NCBI GenBank assembly: GCA_033782935.1
Contig: JAWQEG010000166.1
Span: 1,268,001 to 1,332,000, forward strand
Direction: 5' to 3'
DNA from: Petrolisthes cinctipes
Lineage: Eukaryota; Arthropoda; Malacostraca; Decapoda; Porcellanidae
DNA length: 64,000 bases
The notes under the pieces are model-generated. The model did no database searches and was not told where the DNA came from. It worked only from the letters and a program-made list of their open reading frames with translations. The position numbers and the translations under genes are program-made. Positions 1 through 12,076 of the stretch are shown here, one piece after another (the first letter of the stretch is position 1; the number at the start of each line of letters is the position of its first letter).

Positions 1-2976
1 AATTTGAGATATCGATTATTTGGCACCTAAAATGTCGATTTTTAGCATGTTTTTAGCCTATATTTTGAAAATATTCTAGCACTGTGTAGGCATGTACAGA
101 TTGCTTCTGGGACCCCCAAATATTGAATTTTCGGGTGTTTTGAGCCTGAATTTGAGATATAAACGGGTACAGAAGATACATGCACATATTGACTTTGGGC
201 ATCTAAAATATCGATTTTCAGCATGTTTTGGGCCTGTATTTTAAAAATACTCTAACACTGAGTAGGCATGTACAGGTTGCTTCTGGGACCCCAAAATATT
301 GAATTTTCGGGGGTTTTGAGCCTGAATTTGAGATATAAACGGGTACTGAAGATGCATGCACATATCAACTTTTGTGCACCTAAAATATCGATTTTCAGTA
401 TGTTTTGAGCATGTATTTTGAAAATACTCTAACACGGAGTAGGCATGTACAGATCGCTTCTGGGACCCCTAAATATCGAATTTTCGGGTGTTTTGGGACT
501 GAATTTGAGATATCGACTTTTTGGCTCCTAAAAGATCGATTTTTAGCATGTTTTTAGCCTATATTTTGAAAATATTCTAGCACTGTACAGATTGCTTCTG
601 GGACCCCAAAATATTGAATTTTCGGGTGTTTTGAGCCTGAATTTGAGATATAAACGGGTACAGAAGATACATGCACATATTGACTTTGGGCACCATAAAT
701 ATCGATTTTCATCATGTTTTGGGCCTGAAATTTGAAAATACTCTAACACGGAGTAGGCATGTACAGATCGCTTCTGGGACCCCAAAATATCGAATTTTCG
801 GGTGTTTAGGGCCAGAATTTGTAATATAAACGGGTACTGAAGATGCATGCACATATCGACTTTTGGGCACCTAAAAGATCGATTTTCAGTATGTTTTTGG
901 CCTGTATTTTGAAAATACTCTAACACGGAGTAGGTATGTACAGATACCTTCTGGGACCTCTAAATATCGAATTTTCGGGTGTTTTGGGACTGAATTTGAG
1001 ATATCGATTTTTTGGCACCTAAAATGTCGATTTTTAGCATGTTTTTAGCCTATATTTTGAAAATATTCTAGCACTGTATAGGCATGTACAGATTGCTTCT
1101 GGGACCCCAAAATATTGAATTTTCGGGTGTTTTGAGCCTGAATTTGAGATATAAACGGGTACAGAAGATACATGCACATATTGACTTTGGGCATCTAAAA
1201 TATCGATTTTCTGCATGTTTTGGGCCTGTATTTTGAAAATACTTTAACACTGAGTAGGCATGTACAGATTGCTTCTTGGACCCCAAAATATTGAATTTTC
1301 GGGTGTTTTGAGCCAGAATTTGAGATATAAACGGGTACTGAAGATGCATGCACATATCGACTTTTGTGCACCTAAAAGATCGATTTTCAGTATGTTTTGA
1401 GCATGTATTTTGAAAATACTCTAACACGGAGTAAGCATGTACAGATCGCTTCTGGGACCCCTAAATATCGAATTTTCGGGTGTTTTGGGACTGAATTTGA
1501 GATATCGACTTTTTGGCTCCTAAAAGATCGATTTTTAGCATGTTTTTAGCCTATATTTTGAAAATATTCTAGCACTGTACAGATTGCTTCTGGGACCCCA
1601 AAATATTGAATTTTCGGGTGTTTTGAGCCTGAATTTGAGATATAAACGGGTACAGAAGATACATGCACATATTGACTTTGGGCACCATAAATATCGATTT
1701 TCATCATGTTTTGGGCCTGAAATTTGAAAATACTCTAACACGGAGTAGGCATGTACAGATCGCTTCTGGGACCCCAAAAAATCGAATTTTCGGGTGTTTA
1801 GGGCCAGAATTTGTAATATAAACGGGTACTGAAGATGCATGCACATATCGACTTTTGGGCACCTAAAAGATCGATTTTCAGTATGTTTTTGGCCTGTATT
1901 TTGAAAATACTCTAACACGGAGTAGGTATGTACAGATACCTTCTGGGACCTCTAAATATCGAATTTTCGGGTGTTTTGGGACTGAATTTGAGATATCGAT
2001 TTTTTGGCACCTAAAATGTCGATTTTTAGCATGTTTTTAGCCTATATTTTGAAAATATTCTAGCACTGTATAGGCATGTACAGATTGCTTCTGGGACCCC
2101 AAAATATTGAATTTTCGGGTGTTTTGAGCCTGAATTTGAGATATAAACGGGTACAGAAGATACATGCACATATTGACTTTGGGCATCTAAAATATCGATT
2201 TTCTGCATGTTTTGGGCCTGTATTTTGAAAATACTTTAACACTGAGTAGGCATGTACAGATTGCTTCTTGGACCCCAAAATATTGAATTTTCGGGTGTTT
2301 TGAGCCAGAATTTGAGATATAAACGGGTACTGAAGATGCATGCACATATCGACTTTTGTGCACCTAAAAGATCGATTTTCAGTATGTTTTGAGCATGTAT
2401 TTTGAAAATACTCTAACACGGAGTAGGCATGTACAGATCGCTTCTGGGACCCCTAAATATCGAATTTTCGGGTGTTTTGGGACTGAATTTGAGATATCGA
2501 CTTTTTGGCACCTAAAAGATCGATTTTTAGCATGTTTTTAGCCTATATTTTGAAAATATTCTAGCACTGTACAGATTGCTTCTGGGACCCCAAAATATTG
2601 AATTTTCGGGTGTTTTGAGCCTGAATTTGAGATATAAACGGGTACAGATGATAAATGCACATATTGACTTTGGGCATCAAAAATATCGATTTTCAGCATG
2701 TTTTGGGCCTGAATTTTGAAAATACTCTAACACGGAGTAGGCATGTACAGATCGCTTCTGGAACCCCAAAATATCGAATTTTCGGGTGTTTAGGGCCAGA
2801 ATTTGAGATATAAACGGGTACAGAAGATGCATGCACATATCGACTTTTGGGCACCTAAAAGATCGATTTTCAGTATGTTTTTGGCCTGTATTTTGAAAAT
2901 ACTCTAACACGGAGTAGGCATGTACAGATACCTTCTGGGACCTCTAAATATCGAATTTTCGGGTGTTTTGGGACTG
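1..2976. repeat. 992-bp hexamer HOR, three copies (1-992, 993-1984, 1985-2976)
   Basis: Each copy is A1-B-C-A2-B'-C'. It is 992 rather than 1,002 bp because the A2 monomer lacks 10 bp (agcactgtacag instead of agcactgagtaggcatgtac and on). The second half of copy 1 (502-992) and of copy 2 (1494-1984) differ at one base that I found (aaaatatcg versus aaaaaatcg near 1777). The first halves of copies 2 and 3 share private changes, such as cttcttgg and gagccag. Copy 3's second half (2486-2976) is more diverged, so the exact duplication covers roughly 400-1500 onto 1400-2500. The window opens exactly at an A monomer start. Confidence 0.9.
502..639 (+). repeat. Class A monomer with 10-bp deletion (138 bp)
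   Basis: Reads agcactgtacagattgc, missing the gagtaggcat (or equivalent) of other A monomers. The same deletion is found in A monomers starting at 502, 1494, 2486, 10007, 16825, 26713, 30976, 33621, 35912, 38379, 39020, 39836, 42480, 43121, 44615 and 46259. In an ancestor with the tgtgtagg allele the deletion would be bounded by TGT repeats; from the gagtagg allele only a single-base repeat is available. Its spread over 46 kb makes it a useful lineage tag. Confidence 0.88.
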
Positions 2977-3651
2977 AATTTGAGATATCGATTTTTTGGC
3001 ACCTAAAATGTCGATTTTTAGCATGTTTTTAGCCTATATTTTGAAAATATTCTAGCACTGTGTAGGCATGTACAGATTGCTTCTGGAACCCCAAAATATT
3101 GAATTTTCGGGTGTTTTGAGCCTGAATTTGAGATATAAACGGGTACAGAAGATACATGCACATATTGACTTTGGGCATCTAAAATATCGATTTTCAGCAT
3201 GTTTTGGACCTGTATTTTGAAAATACTCTAACACTGAGTAGGCATGTACAGATTGCTTCTGGGACCCCAAAATATTGAATTTTCGGGTGTTTTGAGCCTG
3301 AATTTGAGATATAAACGGGTACAGAAGATACATGCACATATTGACTTTGGGCATTTAAATATCGATTTTCAGCATGTTTTGGGCCTGTATTTTGAAAATA
3401 CTCTAACTCTGAATAGGCATGTACAGATTGCTTCTGGGACCCCAAAATATTAAATTTTCGGGTGTTTTGAGCCTGAATTTGAGATATAAACGGGTACAGA
3501 AGATACATGCACATATTGACTTTGGGCATCTAAAATATCGATTTTCAGTATGTTTTGAGCATGTATTTTGAAAATACTCTAACACGGAGTAGGCATGTAC
3601 AGATCGCTTCTGGGACCCCTAAATATCGAATTTTCGTGTGTTTTCGGACTG
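2977..3651. repeat. Tetramer A1-B-B-(B/C), 675 bp
   Basis: One extra B monomer relative to the trimer. The second B has gggcatttaaatatcg, one base short. The last monomer starts as B (gatacatgcacatattg) and ends as C (tatgttttgagcatg, gatcgcttc). It is the product of an exchange between misaligned B and C monomers. Confidence 0.85.
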
Positions 3652-5258
3652 AATTTGAGATATCGACTTTTTGGCACCTAAAAGATCGATTTTTAGCATG
3701 TTTTTAGCCTATATTTTGAAAATATTCCAGCACTGAGTAGGCATGTACAGATTGCTTCTGGGACCCCAAAATATTGAATTTTCGGGTGTTTTGAGCCTGA
3801 ATTTGAGATATAAACGGGTACAGAAGATACATGCACATATTGACTTTGGGCACCAAAAATATCGATTTTCAGCATGTTTTGGGCCTGAATTTTGAAAATA
3901 CTCTAACACGGAGTAGGCATGTACAGATCGCTTCTGGGAACCCAAAATATCGAATTTTCGGGTGTTTAGGGCCAGAATTTGAGATATAAACGGATACAGA
4001 AGATGCATGCACATATCGACTTTTGGGCACCTAAAAGATCGATTTTCAGTATGTTTTTGGACTGTATTTTGAAAATAATCTAACACGGAGTAGGCATGTA
4101 CAGATACCTTCTGGGACCTCTAAATATCGAATTTTCGGGTGTTATGGGACTGAATTTGAAATATCGATTTTTTGGCACCTATAATATCGATTTTTAGCAT
4201 GTTTTTAGCCTATATTTTGAAAATATTATAGCACTGTGTAGGCATGTACAGATTGCTTCTGGGACCCCAAAATATTGAATTTTCGGGTGTTTTGAGCCTG
4301 GATTTGAGATATAAACGGGTACAGAAGATACATGCACATATTGACTTTGGGCATCTAAAATATCGATTTTCAGCATGTTTTGGGCCTGTATTTTGAAAAT
4401 ACTCTAACACTGAGTAGGCATGAACAGATTGCTTCTGGGACCCCAAAATATTGAATTTTCGGGTGTTTTGAGCCTGAATTTGAGATATAAACGGGTACTG
4501 AAGATGCATGCACATATCGACTTTTGTGCACCTAAAAGATCGATTTTCAGTATATTTTGAGCATGTATTTTGAAAATACTCTAACACGGAGTAGGCATGT
4601 ACAGATCGCTTCTGGGACCCCTAAGTATCGAATTTTCGGGTGTTTTGAGCCTGAATTTGAGATATAAACGGGTACAGAAGATACATGCACATATTGACTT
4701 TGGGCATCTAAAATATCGATTTTCAGCATGTTTTGGGCCAGTATTTTGAAAATACTTTAACTCTGAATAGGCATGTACAGATTGCTTCTGGGACCCCAAA
4801 ATATTAAATTTTCGGGTGTTTTGAGCCTGAATTTGAGATATAAACGGGTACTGAAGATGCATGCACATATCGACTTTTGTGCACCTAAAAGATCGATTTT
4901 CAGTATGTTTTGAGCATGTATTTTGAAAATACTCTAACACGGAGTAGGCATGTACAGATCGCTTCTGGGACCCCTAAATATCGAATTTTCGGGTGTTTTG
5001 GGACTGAATTTGAGATATCGACTTTTTGGCACCTAAAAGATCGATTTTTAGCATGTTTTTAGCCTATATTTTGAAAATATTCTAGCACTGAGTAGGCATG
5101 TACAGATTGCTTCTGGGACCCCAAAATATTGAATTTTCGGGTGTTTTGAGCCTGAATTTGAGATATAAACGGATACAGAAGATACATGCACATATTGACT
5201 TTGGGCACCAAAAATATCGATTTTCAGCATGTTTTGGGCCTGAATTTTGAAAATACTC
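3652..5258. repeat. Trimer, pentamer and part of a trimer, irregular order
   Basis: 3652-4152 is an A2-B'-C' trimer. 4153-5006 is an 854-bp pentamer A1-B-(C/B)-B-C (148+176+177+176+177). Its third monomer, 4477-4653, has a class C body but a class B end (gagcctg). 5007-5258 is the start of an A2-B'-C' trimer, which the 6,818-bp duplication enters at 5259. Confidence 0.85.
4477..4653 (+). repeat. C/B hybrid monomer
   Basis: The first ~150 bp are class C (gtactgaagatgcatgcac, gtgcacctaaaagatcg, gatcgcttc, cccct). The last ~20 bp are class B (gttttgagcctg instead of gttttgggactg). It is followed by a B monomer instead of an A, so the junction marks an insertion of two monomers by unequal exchange. 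Confidence 0.82.
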
Positions 5259-8200
5259 TAACACGGAGTAGGCATGTACAGATCGCTTCTGGGACCCCAA
5301 AATATCGAATTTTCGGGTGTTTAGGGCCAGAATTTGAGATATAAACGGGTACTGAAGATGCATGCACATATCGACTTTTGGGCACCTAAAAGATCGATTT
5401 TCAGTATGTTTTTGGCCTGTATTTTGAAAATACTCTAACACGGAGTAGGTATGTACAGATACCTTCTGAGACCTCTAAATATCGAATTTTCGGGTGTTTT
5501 GGGACTGAATTTGAGATATCGATTTTTTGGCACCTAAAAGGTCGATTTTTAGCATGTTTTTAGCCTATATTTTGAAAATATTCTAGCACTGTGTAGGCAT
5601 GTACAGATTGCTTCTGGGACCCCAAAATATTGAATTTTCGGGTGTTTTGAGCCTGAATTTGAGATATAAACGGGTACAGAAGATACATGCACATATTGAC
5701 TTTGGGCATCTAAAATATCGATTTTCAGCATGTTTTGGGCCTGTATTTTGAAAATACTCTAACACTGAGTAGGCATGTACAGATTGCTTGTGGGACCCCA
5801 AAATATTTAATTTTCGGGTGTTTTGAGCTTGAATTTGAGATATAAACGGGTACTGAAGATGCATGCACATATCGACTTTTGTGCACCTAAAAGATCGATT
5901 TTCAGTATGTTTTGAGCATGTATTTTGAAAATACTCTAACACGGAGTAGGCATGTACAGATCGCTTCTGGGACCCCTAAATATCGAATTTTCGGGTGTTT
6001 TGGGACTGAATTTGAGATATCGACTTTTTGGCACCTAAAAGATCGATTTTCAGCATGTTTTTAGCCTATATTTTGAAAATATTCTAGCACTGAGTAGGCA
6101 TGTACAGATTGCTTCTGGGACCCCAAAATATTGAATTTTCGGGTGTTTTGAGCCTGAATTTGAGATATAAACGGGTACAGAAGATACATGCACATATTGA
6201 CTTTGGGCACCAAAAATATCGATTTTCAGCATGTTTTGGGCCTGAATTTTGAAAATACTCTAACACGGAGTAGGCATGTACAGATCGCTTCTGGGACCCC
6301 AAAATATCAAATTTTCGGGTGTTTAGGGCCAGAATTTGAGATATAAACGGGTACAGAAGATGCATGCACATATCGACTTTTGGGCATCTAAAATATCGAT
6401 TTTCAGTATGTTTTGAGCATGTATTTTGAAAATAATCTAACACGGAGTAGGCATGTACAGATCGCTTCTGGGACCCCTAAATATCGAATTTTCGGGTGTT
6501 TTGGGACTGAATTTGAGATATCGACTTTTTGGCACCTAAAAGATCGATTTTTAGCATGTTTTTAGCCTATATTTTGAAAATATTCTAGCACTGAGTAGGC
6601 ATGTACAGATTGCTTCTGGGACCCCAAAATATTGAATTTTCGGGTGTTTTGAGCCTGAATTTGAGATATAAACGGGTACAGAAGATACATGCACATATTG
6701 ACTTTGGGCATCTAAAATATCGATTTTCAGCATGTTTTGGGCCTGTATTTTGAAAATACTCTAACACGGAGTAGGCATGTACAGATCGCTTCAGGGACCC
6801 CAAAATATCGAATTTTCGGGTGTTTAGGGCCAGAATTTGAGATATAAACGGGTACAGAAGATGCATGCACATATCGACTTTTGGGCACCTAAAAGATCGA
6901 TTTTCAGTATGTTTTTGGCCTGTATTTTGAAAATACTCTAACACGGAGTAGGCATGTACAGATACCTTCTAGGACCTCTAAATATCGAATTTTCGGGTGT
7001 TTTGGGACTGAATTTGAGATATCGATTTTTTGGCACCTAAAATGTCGGTTTTTAGCATGTTTTTAGCCTATATTTTGAAAATATTCTAGCACTGTGTAGG
7101 CATGTACAGATTGCTTCTGGGACCCCAAAATATTGAATTTTCGGGTGTTTTGAGCCTGAATTTGAGATATAAACGGGTACAGAAGATACATGCACATATT
7201 GACTTTGGGCATCTAAAATATCGATTTTCAGCATGTTTTGGGCCAGTATTTTGAAAATACTCTAACACTGAATAGGCATGTACAGATTGCTTCTGGGACC
7301 CCAAAATATTGAATTTTCGGGTGTTTTGAGCCTGAATTTGAGATATAAACGGGTACAGAAGATACATGCACATATTGACTTTGGGCATCTAAAATATCGA
7401 TTTTCAGTATGTTTTGAGCATGTATTTTGAAAATACTCTAACACGGAGTAGGCATGTACAGATCGCTTCTGGGACCCCTAAATATCGAATTTTCGGGTGT
7501 TTTGGGACTGAATTTGAGATATCGACTTTTTGGCACCTAAAAGATCGATTTTTAGCATGTTTTTAGCCTATATTTTGAAAATATTCTAGCACTGAGTAGG
7601 CATGTATAGATTGCTTCTGGGACCCCAAAATATTGAATTTTCGGGTGTTTTGAGCCTGAATTTGAGATATAAACGGGTACAGAAGATACATGCACATATT
7701 GACTTTGGGCATCTAAAATATCGATTTTCAGCATGTTTTGGGCCTGTATTTTGAAAATACTCTAACACTGAGTAGGCATGTACAGATTGCTTCTGGGAAC
7801 CCAAAATATTGAATTTTCGGGTGTTTTGAGCCTGAATTTCAGATATAAACGGGTACAGAAGATACATGCACATATTGACTTTGGGCATCTAAAATATCGA
7901 TTTTCAGTATGTTTTGAGCATGTATTTTGAAAATACTCTAACACGGAGTAGGCATGTACAGATCGCTTCTGGGACCCCTAAATATCGAATTTTCGGGTGT
8001 TTTGGTACTGAATTTGAGATATCGACTTTTTGGCACCTAAAAGATCGATTTTTAGCATGTTTTTCGCCTATATTTTGAAAATATTCTAGCACTGAGAAGG
8101 CATGTACAGATTGCTTCTGGGACCCCAAAATATTGAATTTTCGGGTGTTTTGAGCCTGAATTTGAGATATAAACGGGTACAGAAGATACATTCACATATT

Positions 8201-11200
8201 GACTTTGGGCACCAAAAATATCGATTTTCAGCATGTTTTGGGCCTGAATTTTGAAAATACTCTAACACGGAGTAGGCATGTACAGATCGCTTCTGGGACC
8301 CCAAAATATCGAATTTTCGGGTGTTTAGGGCCAGAATTTGAGATATAAACGGGTACTGAAGATGCATGCACATATCGACTTTTTGGAACCTAAAAGATCG
8401 ATTTTCAGTATGTTTTTGGCCTGTATTTTGAAAATACTCTAACACGGAGTAGGCATGTACAGATACCTTCTGGGACCTCTAAATATCGAATTTTCGGGTG
8501 TTTTGGGACTGACTTTGAGATATCGATTTTTTGGCACCTAAAATGTCGATTTTTAGCATGTTTTTAGCCTATATTTTGAAAATATTCTAGCACTGTGTAG
8601 GCATGTACAGATTGCTTCTGGGACCCCAAAATATTGAATTTTCGGGTGTTTTGAGTCTGAATTTGAGATATAAACGGGTACAGAAGATACATGCACATAT
8701 TGACTTTGGGCATCTAAAATATCGATTTTCAGCATGTTTTGGGCCTGTATTTTGAAAATACTCTAACACTGAGTAGGCATGTACAGATTGCTTCTGGGAC
8801 CCCAAAATATTTAATTTTCGGGGGTTTTGATCCTGAATTTGAAATATAAACGGGTACTGAAGATGCATGCACATATCGACTTTTGTGCACCTAAAAGATC
8901 GATTTTCAGTATGTTTTGAGCATGTATTTTGAAAATACTCTAACACGGAGTAGGCATGTACAGATCGCTTCTGGGACCCCTAAATATCGAATTTTTGGGT
9001 GTTTTGGGACTGAATTTGAGATATCGACTTTTTGGCACCTAAAAGATCGATTTTTAGCATGTTTTTAGCCTATATTTTGAAAATATTCTAGCACTGAGTA
9101 GGCATGTACAGATTGCTTCTGGGACCCCAAAATATTGAATTTTCGGGTGTTTTGAGCCTGAATTTGAGATATAAACGGGTACAGAAGATACATGCACATA
9201 TTGACTTTGGGCACCAAAAATATCGATTTTCAGCATGTTTTGGGCCTGAATTTTGAAAATACTCTAACACGGAGTACAGATCGCTTCTGGGACCCCAAAA
9301 TATCGAATTTTCGGGTGTTTAGGGCCAGAATTTGAGATATAAACGGGTACAGAAGATGCATGCACATATCGACTTTTGTGCACCTAAAAGATCGATTTTC
9401 AGTATGTTTTGAGCATGTATTTTGAAAATACTCTAACACGGAGTAGGCATGTACAGATCGCTTCTGGGACCCCTATATATCGAATTTTCGTGTGTTTTGG
9501 GACTGAATTTGAGATATCGACTTTTTGGCACCTAAAAAATCGATTTTTAGCATGTTTTTAGCCTATATTTTGAAAATATTCTAGCACTGGGTAGGCATGT
9601 ACAGATTGCTTCTGGGACCCCAAAATATTGAATTTTCGGGTGTTTTGAGGCTGAATTTGAGATATAAACGGGTACAGAAGATACATGCACATATTGACTT
9701 TGGGCACCAAAAATATCGATTTTCAGCATGTTTTGGGCCTGAATTTTGAAAATACTCTAACACGGAGTAGGCTTGTACAGATCGCTTCTGGGAACCCAAA
9801 ATATTGAATTTTCGGGTGTTTAGGGCCAGAATTTGAGATATAAACGGGTACAGAAGATGCATGCACATATCGACTTTTGGGCACCTAAAAGATCGATTTT
9901 CAGTATGTTTTTGGCCTGTATTTTGAAAATACTCTAACACGGAGTAGGCATGTACAGATCGCTTCTGGGACCCCTAAATATCGAATTTTCGGGTGTTTTG
10001 GGACTGAATTTGAGATATCGACTTTTTGGCACTTAAAAGATCGATTTTTAACATGTTTTTAGCCTATATTTTGAAAATATTCTAGCACTGTACAGATTGC
10101 TTCTGGGACCCCAAAATATTGAATTTTCGGGTGTTTTGAGCCTGAATTTGAGATATAAACGGGTACAGAAGATACATTCACATATTGACTTTGGGCATCT
10201 AAAATATCGATTTTCAGCATGTTTTGGGCCTGTATTTTGAAAATACTCTAACACTGAGTAGGCATGTACAGATTGCTTCTGGGACCCCAAAATATTGAAT
10301 TTTCGGGTGTTTTGAGCCTGAATTTGAGATATAAACGGGTACTGAAGATGCATGCACATATCGACTTTTGTGCACCTAAAAGATCGATTTTCAGTATGTT
10401 TTGAGCATGTATTTTGAAAATACTCTAACACGGAGTAGACATGTACAGATCGCTTCTGTGACCCCTAAATATCGAATTTTCGGGTGTTTTGTGACTGAAT
10501 TTGAGATATCGACTTTTTGGCACCTAAAAGATCGATTTTTAGCATGTTTTTTAGCCTATATTTTGAAAATATTCTAGCACTGAGTAGGCATGTACAGATT
10601 GCTTCTGGGACCCCAAAATATTGAATTTTCGGATGTTTTGAGCCTGAATTTGAGATATAAACGGGTACAGAAGGTACATGCACATATTGACTTTGGGCAT
10701 CTAAAATATCGATTTTCAGCATGTTTTGGGCCTGTATTTTGAAAATACTCTAACACTGAGTAGGCATGTACAGATTGCTTCTGGGACCCCAAAATATCGA
10801 ATTTTCGGGTGTTTTGGGACTGAATTTGAGATGTCGACTTTTTGGCACCTAAAAGATCGATTTTTAGCATGTTTTTAGCCTATATTTTGAAAATATTCTA
10901 GGACTGTGTAGGCATGTACAGATTGCTTCTGGGACCCCAAAATATTGAATTTTCGGGTGTTTTGAGCCTGAATTTGTGATATAAACGGGTACAGAAGATA
11001 CATGCACATATTGACTTTGGGTATCTAAAATATCGATTTTTAGCATGTTTTGGGCCTGTATTTTGAAAATACTCTAACACTGAGTAGGCATGTACAGATT
11101 GCTTCTGGGACCCCAAAATATTGAATTTTCGGGTGTTTTGAGCCTGAATTTGAGATATAAACGGGTACTGAAGATGCATGCACATATCGACTTTTGTGCA

Positions 11201-12076
11201 CCTAAAAGATCGATTTTCAGTATGTTTTGAGCATGTATTTTGAAAATACTCTAACACGGAGTAGGCATGTACAGATCGCTTCTGGGACCCCTAAATATCG
11301 AATTTTCGGGTGTTTTGGGACTGAATTTGAGATATCGACTTTTTGGCACCTAAAAGATCGATTTTTAGCATGTTTTTAGCCTATATTTTGAAAATATTCT
11401 AGCACTGAGTAGGCATGTACAGATTGCTTCTGGGACCCCAAAATATTGAATTTTCGGGTGTTTTGAGCCTGAATTTGAGATATAAACGGGTACAGAAGAT
11501 ACATGCACATATTGACTTTGGGCATCTAAAATATCGATTTTCAGCATGTTTTGGGCCTGTATTTTGAAAATACTCTAACACTGAGTAGGCATGTACAGAT
11601 TGCTTCAGGGACCCCAAAATATTGAATTTTCGGGTGTTTTGAGCCTGAATTTGAGATATAAACGGGTACTGAAGATGCATGCACATATCGACTTTTGTGC
11701 ACCTAAAAGATCGATTTTCAGTATGTTTTGAGGATGTATTTTGAAAATACTCTAACACGGAGTAGGCATGTACAGATCGCTTCTGGAACACCTAAATATC
11801 GAATTTTCGGGTGTTTTTTTACTGAATTTGAGATATCGACTTTTTAGCACCTAAAAGATCGATTTTTAGCATATTTTTAGCCTATATTTTGAAAATATTC
11901 TAGCACTGAGTAGGCATGTACAGATTGCTTCTGGGACCCCAAAATATTGAATTTTCGGGTGTTTTGAGCCTGAATTTGAGATATAAACGGGTACAGAAGA
12001 TACATGCACATATTGACTTTGGGCACCAAAAATATCGATTTTCAGCATGTTTTGGGCCTGAATTTTGAAAATACTG
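5259..12076. repeat. 6,818-bp segmental duplication, copy 1
   Basis: Every private variant that I checked between 5259 and 12170 recurs 6,818 bp downstream. Examples are ttctgagacc (5465), aaaaggtcg (5537), gcttgtggg (5787), cttcaggg (6789), tttttcgcc (8061), an 8-bp deletion (9276), cttctgtgacc (10455) and gtgtttttttactg (11813). Contents by A-monomer start: 5508, 6009, 6510, 7011, 7511, 8011, 8512, 9013, 9506, 10007, 10498 (a 325-bp dimer), 10823, 11324 and 11825. These are mostly 500/501-bp trimers of the two alternating types. The left limit is set by c at 5258 against g at 12076. Confidence 0.9.
9013..9505. repeat. Trimer with an 8-bp deletion (493 bp)
   Basis: The B'-type monomer reads cacggagtacagatcgc near 9268-9284, eight bases shorter than cacggagtaggcatgtacag. 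The missing bases lie between two GTA repeats. The same deletion appears at about 16086-16102, in the second copy of the 6,818-bp segment, and nowhere else that I noticed. Confidence 0.85.

Noticed and set aside
10048..10431. Open frames of up to ~157 codons on the minus strand, rich in Cys, Tyr, Lys and Ser
   Set aside because: They are translations of the satellite. The same stretches appear in several overlapping frames, repeat with the monomer period, and gain or lose length by the 10-bp deletion or by monomer exchange. No domain, ribosome context or intron-like structure is seen.
11805..11822. T-run gtgtttttttactg as a terminator or poly-T signal
   Set aside because: It is a local change of gttttgggactg, copied once in the 6.8-kb duplication (near 18631). 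There is no hairpin before it and no gene upstream.
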